Below, piece by piece: positions 54,224 to 62,251 of a stretch of DNA of 64,000 nt. The DNA is from Roseiflexus castenholzii DSM 13941. GTDB taxonomy: Bacteria; Chloroflexota; Chloroflexia; Chloroflexales; Roseiflexaceae. The notes beneath the pieces were generated by a model. That model was not told where the DNA came from. It was given only the letters and a program-made list of their open reading frames with translations, and did not search any database. Both the position numbers and the translations under genes were made by a program. The stretch's first letter is position 1; every line of letters starts with the position of its first letter. Where the stretch lies: positions 558,001 to 622,000 of the forward strand of contig NC_009767.1 in NCBI RefSeq assembly GCF_000017805.1, written 5' to 3'.

Positions 54224-54665
54224 CGAAACCTCCTGATGTCCGCAGAGTGTCGTATGGTAGCGTCATCGTACCAGGATCGTCAAGAGGATCGTCTCAGGTT
54301 CGGACATGAGTTGGGACGGGGGGAAGAACCGGCGCCGTGACGGCTGCCAACGCATCGCCGGTGATCGTCCGCCAGACGTGAGATGAACGCGACCATGGTT
54401 GCTTGCACACAACAAACACACCCGAAAAGCGCCTCCACTGCTTGCCCGTTGTGCGCCGGACCTCCCCCGGACGATGCGCCTCATCAAAACGATGCTGCAT
54501 CCATGGACGAATGTGGATATCCATGTGCATGAGGAGCCTTCGTGCCGCTAGCGGGGGTTGCAAACCAAGGGGGTCGGTTTTGAGTCTCCTCTGAGGTGTC
54601 CTGACTCATGTCCGAACTTCAGGATCGTTCCTTTTGCGCCTGACCGTTCCCGTGTCGCTCTCGCC
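54224..54665. other. Gap with no recognised gene
   Basis: 440 bp. Both strands contain frames of up to 90 codons with no family resemblance that I can name. No repeat or hairpin stands out. Confidence 0.4.
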
Positions 54666-54790
54666 TCACCCTTTGACATAGAGGATAACTTCTCCAGTGA
54701 TGAGACCTCGCTTCACCTGAAAAATATCAACCCCGCGAACGTGTCTCTCGTTTCCGATTGCGTCCACCCAGGTGTGCCGCCAGCGCATAA

Positions 54791-54915
54791 TACCACTTCC
54801 CGGTGACCATCCGGCATGGTCGCCCCGAGCCGCGCGAGGGGTCTGGCGCAACCCGCTTAGATTCCTCGCTGCGCTCGGAATGACCAGTATGCGGCAGCTT
54901 CAATCGTCATCGGTA
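54791..54915 (-). repeat. MITE-like element, copy E11
   Basis: Begins TACCACTTCC and ends GTCATCGGTA; one internal unit. Left half of the compound insertion in the SnoaL-like gene; flanked on the outside by TAA. Confidence 0.85.
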
Positions 54916-55011
54916 TCACCCCTCGCCTCGCTCGCCTCACGCCTCGCGCCTCACGCCTCGCGTCTCGCGCCTCGCGTCTCGCGCCTCACGCCTCTCCCCT
55001 CTCCCCTCTCA
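54916..55011. repeat. Heptamer array GAGRCGY (reverse strand)
   Basis: Plus-strand units ACGCCTC, GCGCCTC, GCGTCTC and TCCCCTC, each 7 bp, link elements E11 and E12, as the GAGAGGY arrays link E6-E9. Confidence 0.85.
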
Positions 55012-55180
55012 TACCACTTCCCGGTGACCATCCGGCATGGTCGCCCCGATCAGCGCGAGGGGTCTGGCGCGACCCGCTTAGATTCCTCGCTGCGCTCGGA
55101 ATGACAAGTCGCTGCGCTCGGAATGACAAGTCGCTGCGCTCGGAATGACACGAAGGCGGCATCGTCAATCGTCATTGGTA
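55012..55180 (-). repeat. MITE-like element, copy E12
   Basis: Begins TACCACTTCC and ends GTCATTGGTA; three internal units. Right half of the compound insertion; outside flank TAA at 55181-55183 repeats 54788-54790. Confidence 0.85.
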
Positions 55181-55695
55181 TAACACATCGCTGCCCTCCC
55201 CCGAACATCTCTTCGATGTCGATGTGGGCGTGTGGCGACCGGCGGAAGAAGTCGCGCCAGAATTGTGCAACTGCCGCCTTGCCTGAATAGTTCGTGCCGT
55301 CGGGGGCTGGATGCGTGTTCTCGAAGGCGCAATCGTCGCTCATCAGTTGCATCATCCCCGCAACGTCGTGACGATTGAACACGTCATTGAAATTGAGGAC
55401 GATCCGCACAGTCGCTTCGATCCTGGATAAGCAAGCGGGACTCATAAGGGCGCTGCCTTTCTGGATGCACTGTCAGCGGAAATGCCGTCAGGGAAACAAA
55501 TTCGCAGCCAGCATGGTATCCACAAAACCTGAGCGAGCGCAACAGGCGGCGCTGATCGGAAGCTCAGAAGCAGACCGCATCCTGATTGCGCATTTGATAC
55601 CAGATCGCCATCATACTGCAATCCTGAATCACGCTGATCCAGCATAGACTTTGCTGCGAGTCGCGGCATTTGCACTTCCATGAGGACTTCATCCT

Positions 55696-56790
55696 ATGTC
55701 ACGTCGTCGCTCTCGCCGCTCATCGGATGCCGGAAGCGCTGTGAGTATTCTGCTCGTCGCCCCGGTATGCGCCGGGTTTTTCTGGCAATCATGGACGCAA
55801 CTCGCACTCGCCTGGCAGGTCGCTGCCGTCGTGCTGGCGTGTTCAATCCTGTTTCTGCTGTTTCTGTTCTTCATTGATCTGTTCCGCGCTCTTCGTCAGC
55901 GCGCTCTGCTGCAGAAAGCATTGTTGGCGCTGACGCCTTCAGAATTTGAGGAACGGGTGCTGCTGCTCCTAAAGGATCTCGGATGGACCAATCTTCGACT
56001 GCGTGGCGGCAGCGGCGACCGAGGGGTCGATCTCGAAGGCGAGTTCCAGGGACAACGCTATATTGTCCAGTGCAAACGACACACCAAAGCAGTGCCGCCT
56101 TCGATGGTGCGCGATCTGGCGGGCGCTTTGCATATTCAGCGCGCTGATCGTGCGTTGCTGGTGACCACAAGTTCTTTTACACGGCAAGGGTACGAAGAGG
56201 CTTGTAATCAGCCGATTGAATTATGGGACGGCGACATCCTGGCGCGCAAGATCAAAGAAGCCGATGCGTTACGCGCGAACCCGGCGCACCGGCGCAATGC
56301 CTGGCGAGGTCGGGTTGCGGTGTTGGCGACATTCGCTGTGGCGAACGCATCGTGTGTGCTGTTCGCATTCGTCAGCGCCGGCGCGCCGGCGCTGACGGCG
56401 CCCGCCGCGCGAACAAGCGGCGCTCCATCGCACACAAACGTCACCAATCCGACGGCGATCCCCGTACAAACGGATATTCCCCCCGCCTCTCCGACGGCGA
56501 TCCCCGTACAAACGGATATTCCCCCCGCCTCTCCAGCGCCGACGCCAACCGAGCGCCCGGTCCTGACAACAACCGTCTTCAACGGCGGGAATGTGCGCGC
56601 AGCGCCCAACCTTCGAGGGGCGGTGCTCGATCAGGTCCATGCGGGAGAAATCGTCGAACTGCTTGGTCGCTCCCCCGACGGAAACTGGTTCTACATTCGC
56701 AACCCGCGCAATCAGGTCGGATGGACGCATCGCACGTTGCTGAACCTCGACGCAGGCGTGGATGATCGCCTGGATGTGCTGCGACCTTGA
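55696..56790 (+). CDS. Membrane-anchored Mrr-type nuclease fused to an SH3 domain
   Basis: 364 residues. Two hydrophobic segments near 18-60 are followed by an Mrr_cat domain (about 78-190): LTPSEFEERVLLLL, then the PD-(D/E)xK core GGSGDRGVDLEGEF…YIVQCKRH with Asp in GVD and the QxK pair, and LVTTSSFTRQGYEEA. A third hydrophobic segment (about 212-232) leads to a Pro/Thr linker containing PTAIPVQTDIPPAS twice, and then a bacterial SH3 domain (VFNGGNVRAAPN to GWTHRTLL). The likely topology has the nuclease inside and the SH3 outside. The role is unknown; a defence or DNA-uptake-guard function is speculation. Confidence 0.8.
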   Translation: MSRRRSRRSSDAGSAVSILLVAPVCAGFFWQSWTQLALAWQVAAVVLACSILFLLFLFFIDLFRALRQRALLQKALLALTPSEFEERVLLLLKDLGWTNLRLRGGSGDRGVDLEGEFQGQRYIVQCKRHTKAVPPSMVRDLAGALHIQRADRALLVTTSSFTRQGYEEACNQPIELWDGDILARKIKEADALRANPAHRRNAWRGRVAVLATFAVANASCVLFAFVSAGAPALTAPAARTSGAPSHTNVTNPTAIPVQTDIPPASPTAIPVQTDIPPASPAPTPTERPVLTTTVFNGGNVRAAPNLRGAVLDQVHAGEIVELLGRSPDGNWFYIRNPRNQVGWTHRTLLNLDAGVDDRLDVLRP

Positions 56791-56815
56791 GCCGCACAGC
56801 AGAACAATCGCCTCC

Positions 56816-56833
56816 TGCGTCATTTGTGACGCA
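56816..56833 (+). other. Perfect hairpin TGCGTCA/TGACGCA
   Basis: 7-bp inverted repeat with a 4-nt loop in the 107-bp gap between the Mrr-like gene and the SH3 lipoprotein gene. It could be an operator or weak terminator. Confidence 0.35.
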
Positions 56834-56897
56834 TTTGTGAAAGGTGTGTGCAATATGCTCAATATCCATACTACCTGTCGCCCAGAAAGGAAACGCT

Positions 56898-57725
56898 ATG
56901 CGTCAACGATGGTTATGGATGGCAACGATAACGATAACGATGATAACGATGATGCTCGCGGCGTGCGGCGCGCAACCGGCTGCGCAGGCGCCGGTTGAGG
57001 TCACGCGCGTGGTGGTGCAGGAAGTGACGCGCGAAGTGGTGCGGGTTGAGACGCGGGTGGTGGTGGTGACGGCGACGCCTGAACCGGTCACTCCGACACC
57101 CGAACTGGCAGCAGCGACTGCTGCGCCGACCGCCGTCGCGCTACAACCCACAACCGCGCCGACGCCGACGGCGATCAGGGCGCTTGCGCCAGGTGAGTGG
57201 GTGAAAGGCGAGATCATTCGCAAGATTCGCATTTACGATATTCCAAATGAATATGAAGGACGGGAAGTGATCAATGCCGAACCCGGCACACCGGTGCGGG
57301 TGCTCTATCGCGGCGGACAATGGTATCACATCGAGGGTGAAACAACGGGCGGCAAAATAATCGACGGATGGGTGTACAAGGACTGGATTCGCATCGCGCC
57401 CGAAGACGAAGCGCGGCTTCAATCGCATCCACAGGCGTTGCCGGTGATCGTGAGCAAGATTACGCAGACAGTCGGCAGGGATGGGAAGAAATATTGGGCT
57501 GGCACTGTGATGAATATCGGCGCAAAAACCGCATATGATGTGGCAGTCGAGATTTCCATTCGCAGTCAGGTGGGCGATACTGAGACGCTTGCGGATCGTG
57601 GAACCGCCTTTGTGACCAAGCGCAACCTGGAACCGGGACAGTCGGCGAGGTTTACTGTCCAGACGGCGTGGATTACGGACCGCAACGTGTTCTATTCGCA
57701 CGAGGTGCGCTGGACAGAAAAATAG
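56898..57725 (+). CDS. SH3-domain lipoprotein with FxLYD-like C terminus
   Basis: 275 residues from the ATG at 56898, which follows AAAGGA. Signal peptide with lipobox MMLAACGA (Cys near 22), then a repetitive VTREVVRVETRVVVVTATPEP region and a Pro/Thr linker. An SH3-like domain (about 110-170: KIRIYDIPNEYEGREVI to GWVYKDWIRI) is followed by an FxLYD-type beta domain (YWAGTVMNIGAKTAYDVAVE, SARFTVQTAW). It is an outer-surface lipoprotein; an SH3 domain also occurs in the gene upstream, so the two may act at the wall together. Function unknown. Confidence 0.75.
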   Translation: MRQRWLWMATITITMITMMLAACGAQPAAQAPVEVTRVVVQEVTREVVRVETRVVVVTATPEPVTPTPELAAATAAPTAVALQPTTAPTPTAIRALAPGEWVKGEIIRKIRIYDIPNEYEGREVINAEPGTPVRVLYRGGQWYHIEGETTGGKIIDGWVYKDWIRIAPEDEARLQSHPQALPVIVSKITQTVGRDGKKYWAGTVMNIGAKTAYDVAVEISIRSQVGDTETLADRGTAFVTKRNLEPGQSARFTVQTAWITDRNVFYSHEVRWTEK

Positions 57726-57737
57726 ACGGAACTATTG

Positions 57738-57880
57738 TTGGGCGCCCACGGGCGCACCACCCTCGCCATGGGTGGGGCAGGCGCCCGTGCCTGCCCGCCG
57801 CAGGCGCCCGTGCCTGCCCGCCGCAGGCGCGCACGGGGAGACGGCGCAATGGGCGCCCGCAGGGGGACTCCCCTACCGCT
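57738..57880. repeat. GCCCGTGCC-type GC-rich repeats
   Basis: Two direct copies of CAGGCGCCCGTGCCTGCCCGCC-type sequence (units near 57778 and 57801; core GCGCCCGTGCCTGCCCG) and related GGGCGCCC blocks fill the gap between convergent genes. Confidence 0.8.
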
Positions 57881-57894
57881 CTACGATGATGTGT

Positions 57895-59133
57895 TCAACC
57901 CGCCGTGTTCCGCACCGCTTCCCCCACCCAATCGAGGTGCTTCAGTCGCATCAATCCGTAATGGTACACATCCATGCTGTCAATGCCGCGTTCGCGCAGG
58001 AGCGTCACCTTCGCGGTCATTTCGGCGGCGCTGTGGCAATCCGGCGGCATTGGACGCACCCCGACCGTAAGGCTGACGCCTGCGGGCAGCAGATGTGCAT
58101 AAGCGTCGAGGTCGGCGCGCACACGCTCAACGTCACGGGCGTAGGCGAGCACTGCTATCCCGTGGCACACGGCTGCGACTGCCGGGAGGTCAAGCCCGTC
58201 CTCCCAGGCGCGCATCGGCGCCTGGGCGCCGGTGGGCATACCGGTCGCGTACCCAAGCGCGGCGCCCGACATATCCATGGCGATAACTTGCGTCGAACCA
58301 GCAGCACTGACGGCATCGGTGATCTCGGCGACGAGCGACGTCACAATGGCGCGGCGCGCATCGAGCATGGCGCCGAGTTCGCCGTCTGCCAGCGTTGCCA
58401 GCGCCTGGCGCTCAACAGGAATATCCTCGACGTTGCCCGGCTCGCCGTCAAACACCTTCCCCACTTCGGTCTGCACAAACCGACGCACATGCGCCACATC
58501 GACGCCGCTGGCGTTCAGGCGCGCGGTGCAATGCGGGCAGAAGCAGAGACCGAGGAGAAAGCGGATGGCGGGCGCCAACGGCACAAAACTGCGCTCGTGA
58601 TGATAGCCGTGATCGAAGGAATGGTAGCCGATGGACTCGAGAAGAAGAGCCTGCACGCCGCGACCGGCAATGTCGGCGCTGAGAGCGCACAGATAGGCGC
58701 GCACATCGGGGTTTGCCGGGCAGAGGCAAGTGATGTACGGATCGCCAAACGCATTCTGCAACGTGCAATTGGGGTAGCGTGAACCAAGACCGGTATTGTG
58801 CAGGTTGGTCGTCCATGCGCGCACGGCCATACCCCGCCGTTCGGCTTCGGCGATGCAGCGATCCAGGGGATCGTGGTCATCGGTCAGGCGGCTGAGGATC
58901 GGCTGTATGCGGAGATCGGCATAGCGCGCCGGATTCGGGCGAAAGAAGCAAGCCCCGCCTTCCAGGAAGCGCACCTTTCGGCTCGGATTGTGTGGGAAAA
59001 CATCGCGGGCATGGTGGTAACTGCATGCCAGGTTCACGGCGTTGGCGCCAGCGCGGTCGCGCACCGTGTCGAGAACATGTCCGTACCCTTCGTCTGCCAG
59101 GTCATACGCGAACACGAAGACCGACGTCTGCAT
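57895..59133 (-). CDS. Putative TIM-barrel glycosidase-like protein
   Basis: 412 residues, no signal peptide, so cytosolic. It reads like an (alpha/beta)8 barrel: VFVFAYDLADEGYGHVLDTV, AVNLACSYHHARDVFPHN, RGMAVRAWTTNLHNTGLG, ALLLESIGYHSFDHGYHHE with an acidic residue where the catalytic Glu of a hydrolase might be, then LCFCPHCTARL. CFCPHC may bind a metal. I cannot name the family with confidence. It is divergent from a ROK regulator and near sugar ABC genes, so a role in processing the imported sugar is inferred. GGGAGGTC precedes the start. Confidence 0.5.
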   Translation of the reverse strand: MQTSVFVFAYDLADEGYGHVLDTVRDRAGANAVNLACSYHHARDVFPHNPSRKVRFLEGGACFFRPNPARYADLRIQPILSRLTDDHDPLDRCIAEAERRGMAVRAWTTNLHNTGLGSRYPNCTLQNAFGDPYITCLCPANPDVRAYLCALSADIAGRGVQALLLESIGYHSFDHGYHHERSFVPLAPAIRFLLGLCFCPHCTARLNASGVDVAHVRRFVQTEVGKVFDGEPGNVEDIPVERQALATLADGELGAMLDARRAIVTSLVAEITDAVSAAGSTQVIAMDMSGAALGYATGMPTGAQAPMRAWEDGLDLPAVAAVCHGIAVLAYARDVERVRADLDAYAHLLPAGVSLTVGVRPMPPDCHSAAEMTAKVTLLRERGIDSMDVYHYGLMRLKHLDWVGEAVRNTAG

Positions 59134-59159
59134 GACCGACCTCCCTGCTTAATGAAGTA

Positions 59160-59188
59160 TTGACAAACACCCCGGCGTGTGATACAGT
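59160..59188 (+). promoter_or_regulatory. Sigma-70-type promoter before the ROK regulator
   Basis: TTGACA, 17-bp spacer, TACAGT (extended TGATACAGT). It lies in the 191-bp divergent gap, 137 bp before the ROK start. The spacer contains CACCCCGGCGTG, like the blocks at 28365 and 40269. Confidence 0.7.
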
Positions 59189-59194
59189 TACTTT

Positions 59195-59213
59195 GTCAGT
59201 TCAATGGACTAAC
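59195..59213. promoter_or_regulatory. Possible operator (imperfect dyad)
   Basis: GTCAGTTC-AAT-GGACTAAC, 6 of 8 positions symmetric, starts 7 bp after the -10 box. It is a reasonable binding site for the adjacent ROK regulator, which would then repress itself and perhaps the divergent gene. Confidence 0.4.
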
Positions 59214-59324
59214 ACAATTCTCCGTCACTATTGTAACCCAATTCTGGCGCTGCTGTCGAGCGAAACCGGACTGATGCCGTATATGGCGCATCCAGGCGAC
59301 GGCGCTGGTTGATTCGGCGCAATC

Positions 59325-60542
59325 ATGAAAGGCTTGCCGGCAAAAGCCACACGTCAGCACACCAAAAATCATAACAGCCGCCTGGTCCTGCGCATCATCT
59401 ATGAGGATGAAGCGATCAGTCGCGCCGATATTGCGCGGAAAACCGGATTGACTCGCACAACGGTCTCGACCGTAGTCGGTGAATTGATCGAGCAGGGGCT
59501 GATTGAAGAAACCGGTGCAGGTCAATCGTCGGGCGGGCGCCTGCCGATCCTGTTGCGTGTTGCGCACGAAGCGCACAGTGTGCTGGCATTGAGTTTCGAG
59601 GATACGCAGATCGTTGGAGCGCTGGTCGATATGCGCGGCAGCATTCAGCGGCGGGTCAGTCTGTCGCTGTACGGTTATCGACCGGAAGAGTTGCCCGGCT
59701 ACCTGACTCGACTGATCGAGGAGTTGCGCGCCGACGTCACCACTCATATTCTCGGCATTGGGCTGAGTATGCCGGGGATTGTCGATCCGGTGCATGGCAT
59801 TGTGCGACGCGCCGTTAATTTTGGTCTCGTCGATGTTCCGCTCCGTCAGTGGCTCCAGGATCAGTACCGGTTGCCGGTCTATCTCGACAATGCCGCACAT
59901 CTGGCGGCGCTGGCTGAGTACATGTTCGGCGACGGCGCCGCGAGCGGCAACCTGGTTGTGATCAGCATCGGCGTCGGTATCGGCGCCGGCATGGTTCTCA
60001 ACGGAGCATTGTTTCCGGGTGATGGATTCGGCGCCGGCGAAATCGGTCATGTCGTCGTTGCCGACAATGGCATCCGCTGCAATTGCGGCAATGTCGGCTG
60101 TCTGGAAACCGTCGCCAGCGTCCCGGCCATTGTGCGCGCCGCGCGGAAATGGTTCAGCGACCCGTCATCGCGCCTGCGCGCGTTGGCGCCTTCGGCGGCT
60201 GCGGTCGATCTCGATATCGTTCACCGGGCGCTCGAAGCGGGAGACCCGGGTGTCGCGTCGGTTGTCGAGGAAGCAGGGTATTACCTGGGGATCGCCATCG
60301 CGCATATCGTCGGATTGCTCAACGTCGAGCGCATCGTGGTGACCGGCGCCGTCGCTGTGCTTGGGTTGCCATTCCTCGAAGCGGTCAAGGTGTCGCTGGC
60401 GCGTCATGCCCTGGCGCCCCTGGCGGCGATGACGAAGGTGGAACTGATTCCAGAACGGAGTGATGCCGTTCTGCTTGGCATCACGGCGATGGTGCTTGAT
60501 CAGGAACTGGGATTGCTGCACACCCGCGTTCGGCTGTCGTAA
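59325..60542 (+). CDS. ROK-family transcriptional regulator
   Basis: 405 residues, matching NagC/XylR-type length. The N-terminal winged helix-turn-helix (about 20-75) reads ISRADIARKTGLTRTTVSTVVGELIEQG (split: ISRADIARKTGLTRTTVS). The sugar-binding ROK domain has LGIGLSMPGIVDPVHG, GDGFGAGEIGHVVV and the zinc cysteine motif CNCGNVGCLE. It binds a sugar or sugar phosphate and controls local sugar genes; the ABC genes 68 bp downstream are the probable targets. Effector unknown. Confidence 0.92.
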   Translation: MKGLPAKATRQHTKNHNSRLVLRIIYEDEAISRADIARKTGLTRTTVSTVVGELIEQGLIEETGAGQSSGGRLPILLRVAHEAHSVLALSFEDTQIVGALVDMRGSIQRRVSLSLYGYRPEELPGYLTRLIEELRADVTTHILGIGLSMPGIVDPVHGIVRRAVNFGLVDVPLRQWLQDQYRLPVYLDNAAHLAALAEYMFGDGAASGNLVVISIGVGIGAGMVLNGALFPGDGFGAGEIGHVVVADNGIRCNCGNVGCLETVASVPAIVRAARKWFSDPSSRLRALAPSAAAVDLDIVHRALEAGDPGVASVVEEAGYYLGIAIAHIVGLLNVERIVVTGAVAVLGLPFLEAVKVSLARHALAPLAAMTKVELIPERSDAVLLGITAMVLDQELGLLHTRVRLS

Positions 60543-60609
60543 CTCCCGCACCGGTATCACGTATCGGTGTGCCGGCTCGATGAACACACGATATTGAAGG
60601 AGGCGTTCA

Positions 60610-61989
60610 GTGAAGACTCCCAATCAGACCGACACGAATGGAACCCGACCATCCCTGACCCGTCGCCAGATGCTCCGGTTGCTGGCCACCGGAACGGCGA
60701 CCGCTGCTGCCGGCGCACTGCTCGCCGCCTGTGGCGGCACAGCGCCGTCCACCCCGCCAGGGAGCGCGCCAGCGCAAACGACGTCACGTCCGCTGACGCC
60801 GACGTTCTACCAGTGGATCGTCGATCTGCATCCATCCATTCCGCAGGTTAACAGTACATTCGAGGGATTAAACTTTCAGATTGCGCCGGTGCAGGGGTTT
60901 GGCATCGAACGGTTCGTGGCGGAAGCGAAGAACCAGGAAAGCACCTGGGACGTGTACGTCGGCATGACGCCGTTCGTCGAGATGAGTCAGTTGATCAAGG
61001 CGGATGTCATCGAGCCGTGGGACGACTATATTCCCAAGGATGTGCTCGACGACTTTCTCCCGCCGATCCGCGAAGAGTGCACCGTGAACGGCAAACTCTA
61101 CAGTTGGCCCTTTCTGCTCGACGTGATCGGCATGGCGTGGAACAGCAACCTGACCGATAAGGCGGGTATTACGACGGTTCCGACAACCTGGGACGAATAC
61201 CTGGCAAATGCGAAGCAGGTGGTCGACTCTGGCGCGGCGCCGTATGGTGCGACCTACGACGCGCGCGGGTGGCGCTCGCTGGCGCCGTTCACTCACAGCA
61301 TGAGCACGGATGTCTACACTTCTGAAGGTCTTTTCGACTTTACCAGCGAGCCGGCCGTCGAAGCGCTCATTCTTATGAAGAAGATCAAGGACCTGGCGAA
61401 CCCGGATATTCTGAACGAAGGCACGACCGATGGCGGTGTGAACAATACGCCGGATGAGGGCGCATTCGCGGCACAGCAGGTCGCCTACTACACCAAGTAT
61501 TTCAATGCGCCGCTCCGCTTTGCGCAGACCGGCGGCTTCTCCGACAAATTGCAGATGGCGGGGTTGCCGCGCTTTGCCAACAGCCAGGGCGGCACCGTCT
61601 TCTGGACGACGGGCGCATGTCTGTTCAAGTATGGGAAGAACAAGGAGAAGGCAGTCGAGTATATGCGCGCGCTGACCTACAATCAGCAGATCTGGAAGGA
61701 CTCCATTGCCGGATCGCCGACTGCCCATCCGGGTCAATTGCCGCCCTACAAGTCGATCTATGCGGAGTGGGAAGCGAACAAACCTGAGTGGATGCAGCCG
61801 TTTGTCGCGCTGGTGCGCGAGCAGTTCGAGCGCGCGCGCGCCATCAACAATCACCCCTTCGGTCTGACGCAGTTCGTTATCGGCAAGCCGTACTGGGAGG
61901 AATACCTCACCGGCAAGGAGTCGGATCCGCGCGCTGCGTTGCAGAAGGCGAAGGATGCAGTGGCGGCGGAGATCGCCAAAGCCGGGTAG
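60610..61989 (+). CDS. ABC sugar-binding lipoprotein (CUT1 type)
   Basis: 459 residues from a GTG start preceded by AAGGAGGCG. The signal has a twin-Arg-like LTRRQMLRLL and a lipobox LLAACGG with Cys41. The body resembles MalE/UgpB-type solute-binding proteins (FVAEAKNQESTWDVYVGM, PEWMQPFVALVREQFERARA). It would bind an extracellular oligosaccharide and present it to the permeases encoded downstream. A 262-bp gap with two hairpins separates it from the first permease gene. No ATPase gene is in the window. Confidence 0.88.
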   Translation: MKTPNQTDTNGTRPSLTRRQMLRLLATGTATAAAGALLAACGGTAPSTPPGSAPAQTTSRPLTPTFYQWIVDLHPSIPQVNSTFEGLNFQIAPVQGFGIERFVAEAKNQESTWDVYVGMTPFVEMSQLIKADVIEPWDDYIPKDVLDDFLPPIREECTVNGKLYSWPFLLDVIGMAWNSNLTDKAGITTVPTTWDEYLANAKQVVDSGAAPYGATYDARGWRSLAPFTHSMSTDVYTSEGLFDFTSEPAVEALILMKKIKDLANPDILNEGTTDGGVNNTPDEGAFAAQQVAYYTKYFNAPLRFAQTGGFSDKLQMAGLPRFANSQGGTVFWTTGACLFKYGKNKEKAVEYMRALTYNQQIWKDSIAGSPTAHPGQLPPYKSIYAEWEANKPEWMQPFVALVREQFERARAINNHPFGLTQFVIGKPYWEEYLTGKESDPRAALQKAKDAVAAEIAKAG

Positions 61990-62028
61990 GGCGACAGGAG
62001 TGCATAAGATGCACTCTTGCTCAACGGC

Positions 62029-62199
62029 GCGCCCTGGCGTGTGGTACTGCACAAACGCGCGCCAGGGCGCAGCGGGATGCTGAAAGAGGAACCCAACGCA
62101 CCCAAAGGCGCACAGGTACAGAGTCCCAGAGAAATATCTTGCATCCTTCGCGCCCTGGCGCCCTGGTGTGAGGAATAGCACGAACGCGCGCCAGGGCGC
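62029..62199 (+). repeat. Two REP-like hairpins between binding protein and permease genes
   Basis: GCGCCCTGGCG/CGCCAGGGCGC, 11-bp perfect stems, at 62029-62070 (20-nt loop) and again at 62150-62199 (28-nt loop), each followed by AGCGGGA. They may stabilise the binding-protein mRNA 3' end or attenuate the permeases, as REP elements do between malE and malF in enteric bacteria. Confidence 0.8.
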
Positions 62200-62251
62200 A
62201 GCGGGACGAAGCAGGCGCAGCAGAACGACATGGGTGTATAGAGAGGCGCGT

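Larger units (their letters stand above)
54666..55445 (-). pseudogene. SnoaL-like (NTF2 fold) gene interrupted by a repeat insertion
   Basis: On the minus strand, the N-terminal part (55445-55181) reads MSPACLSRIEATVRIVLNFN…EEMFGGGQRCV. The C-terminal part (54787-54666) reads RWRHTWVDAIGNERHVRGVD…LITGEVILYVKG and then a stop. The two parts are split by 393 bp of element and array sequence. Removing that insertion and one copy of the TTA duplication joins TGT-GTT-ATG-CGC in frame and gives 128 residues, the usual SnoaL length. As it stands, the N-terminal frame runs into element sequence and stops. Confidence 0.85.

Noticed and set aside
54224..54665. Transposase remnant upstream of the interrupted SnoaL-like gene
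   Set aside because: Frames on either strand show no DDE or HUH motif and no terminal repeats.
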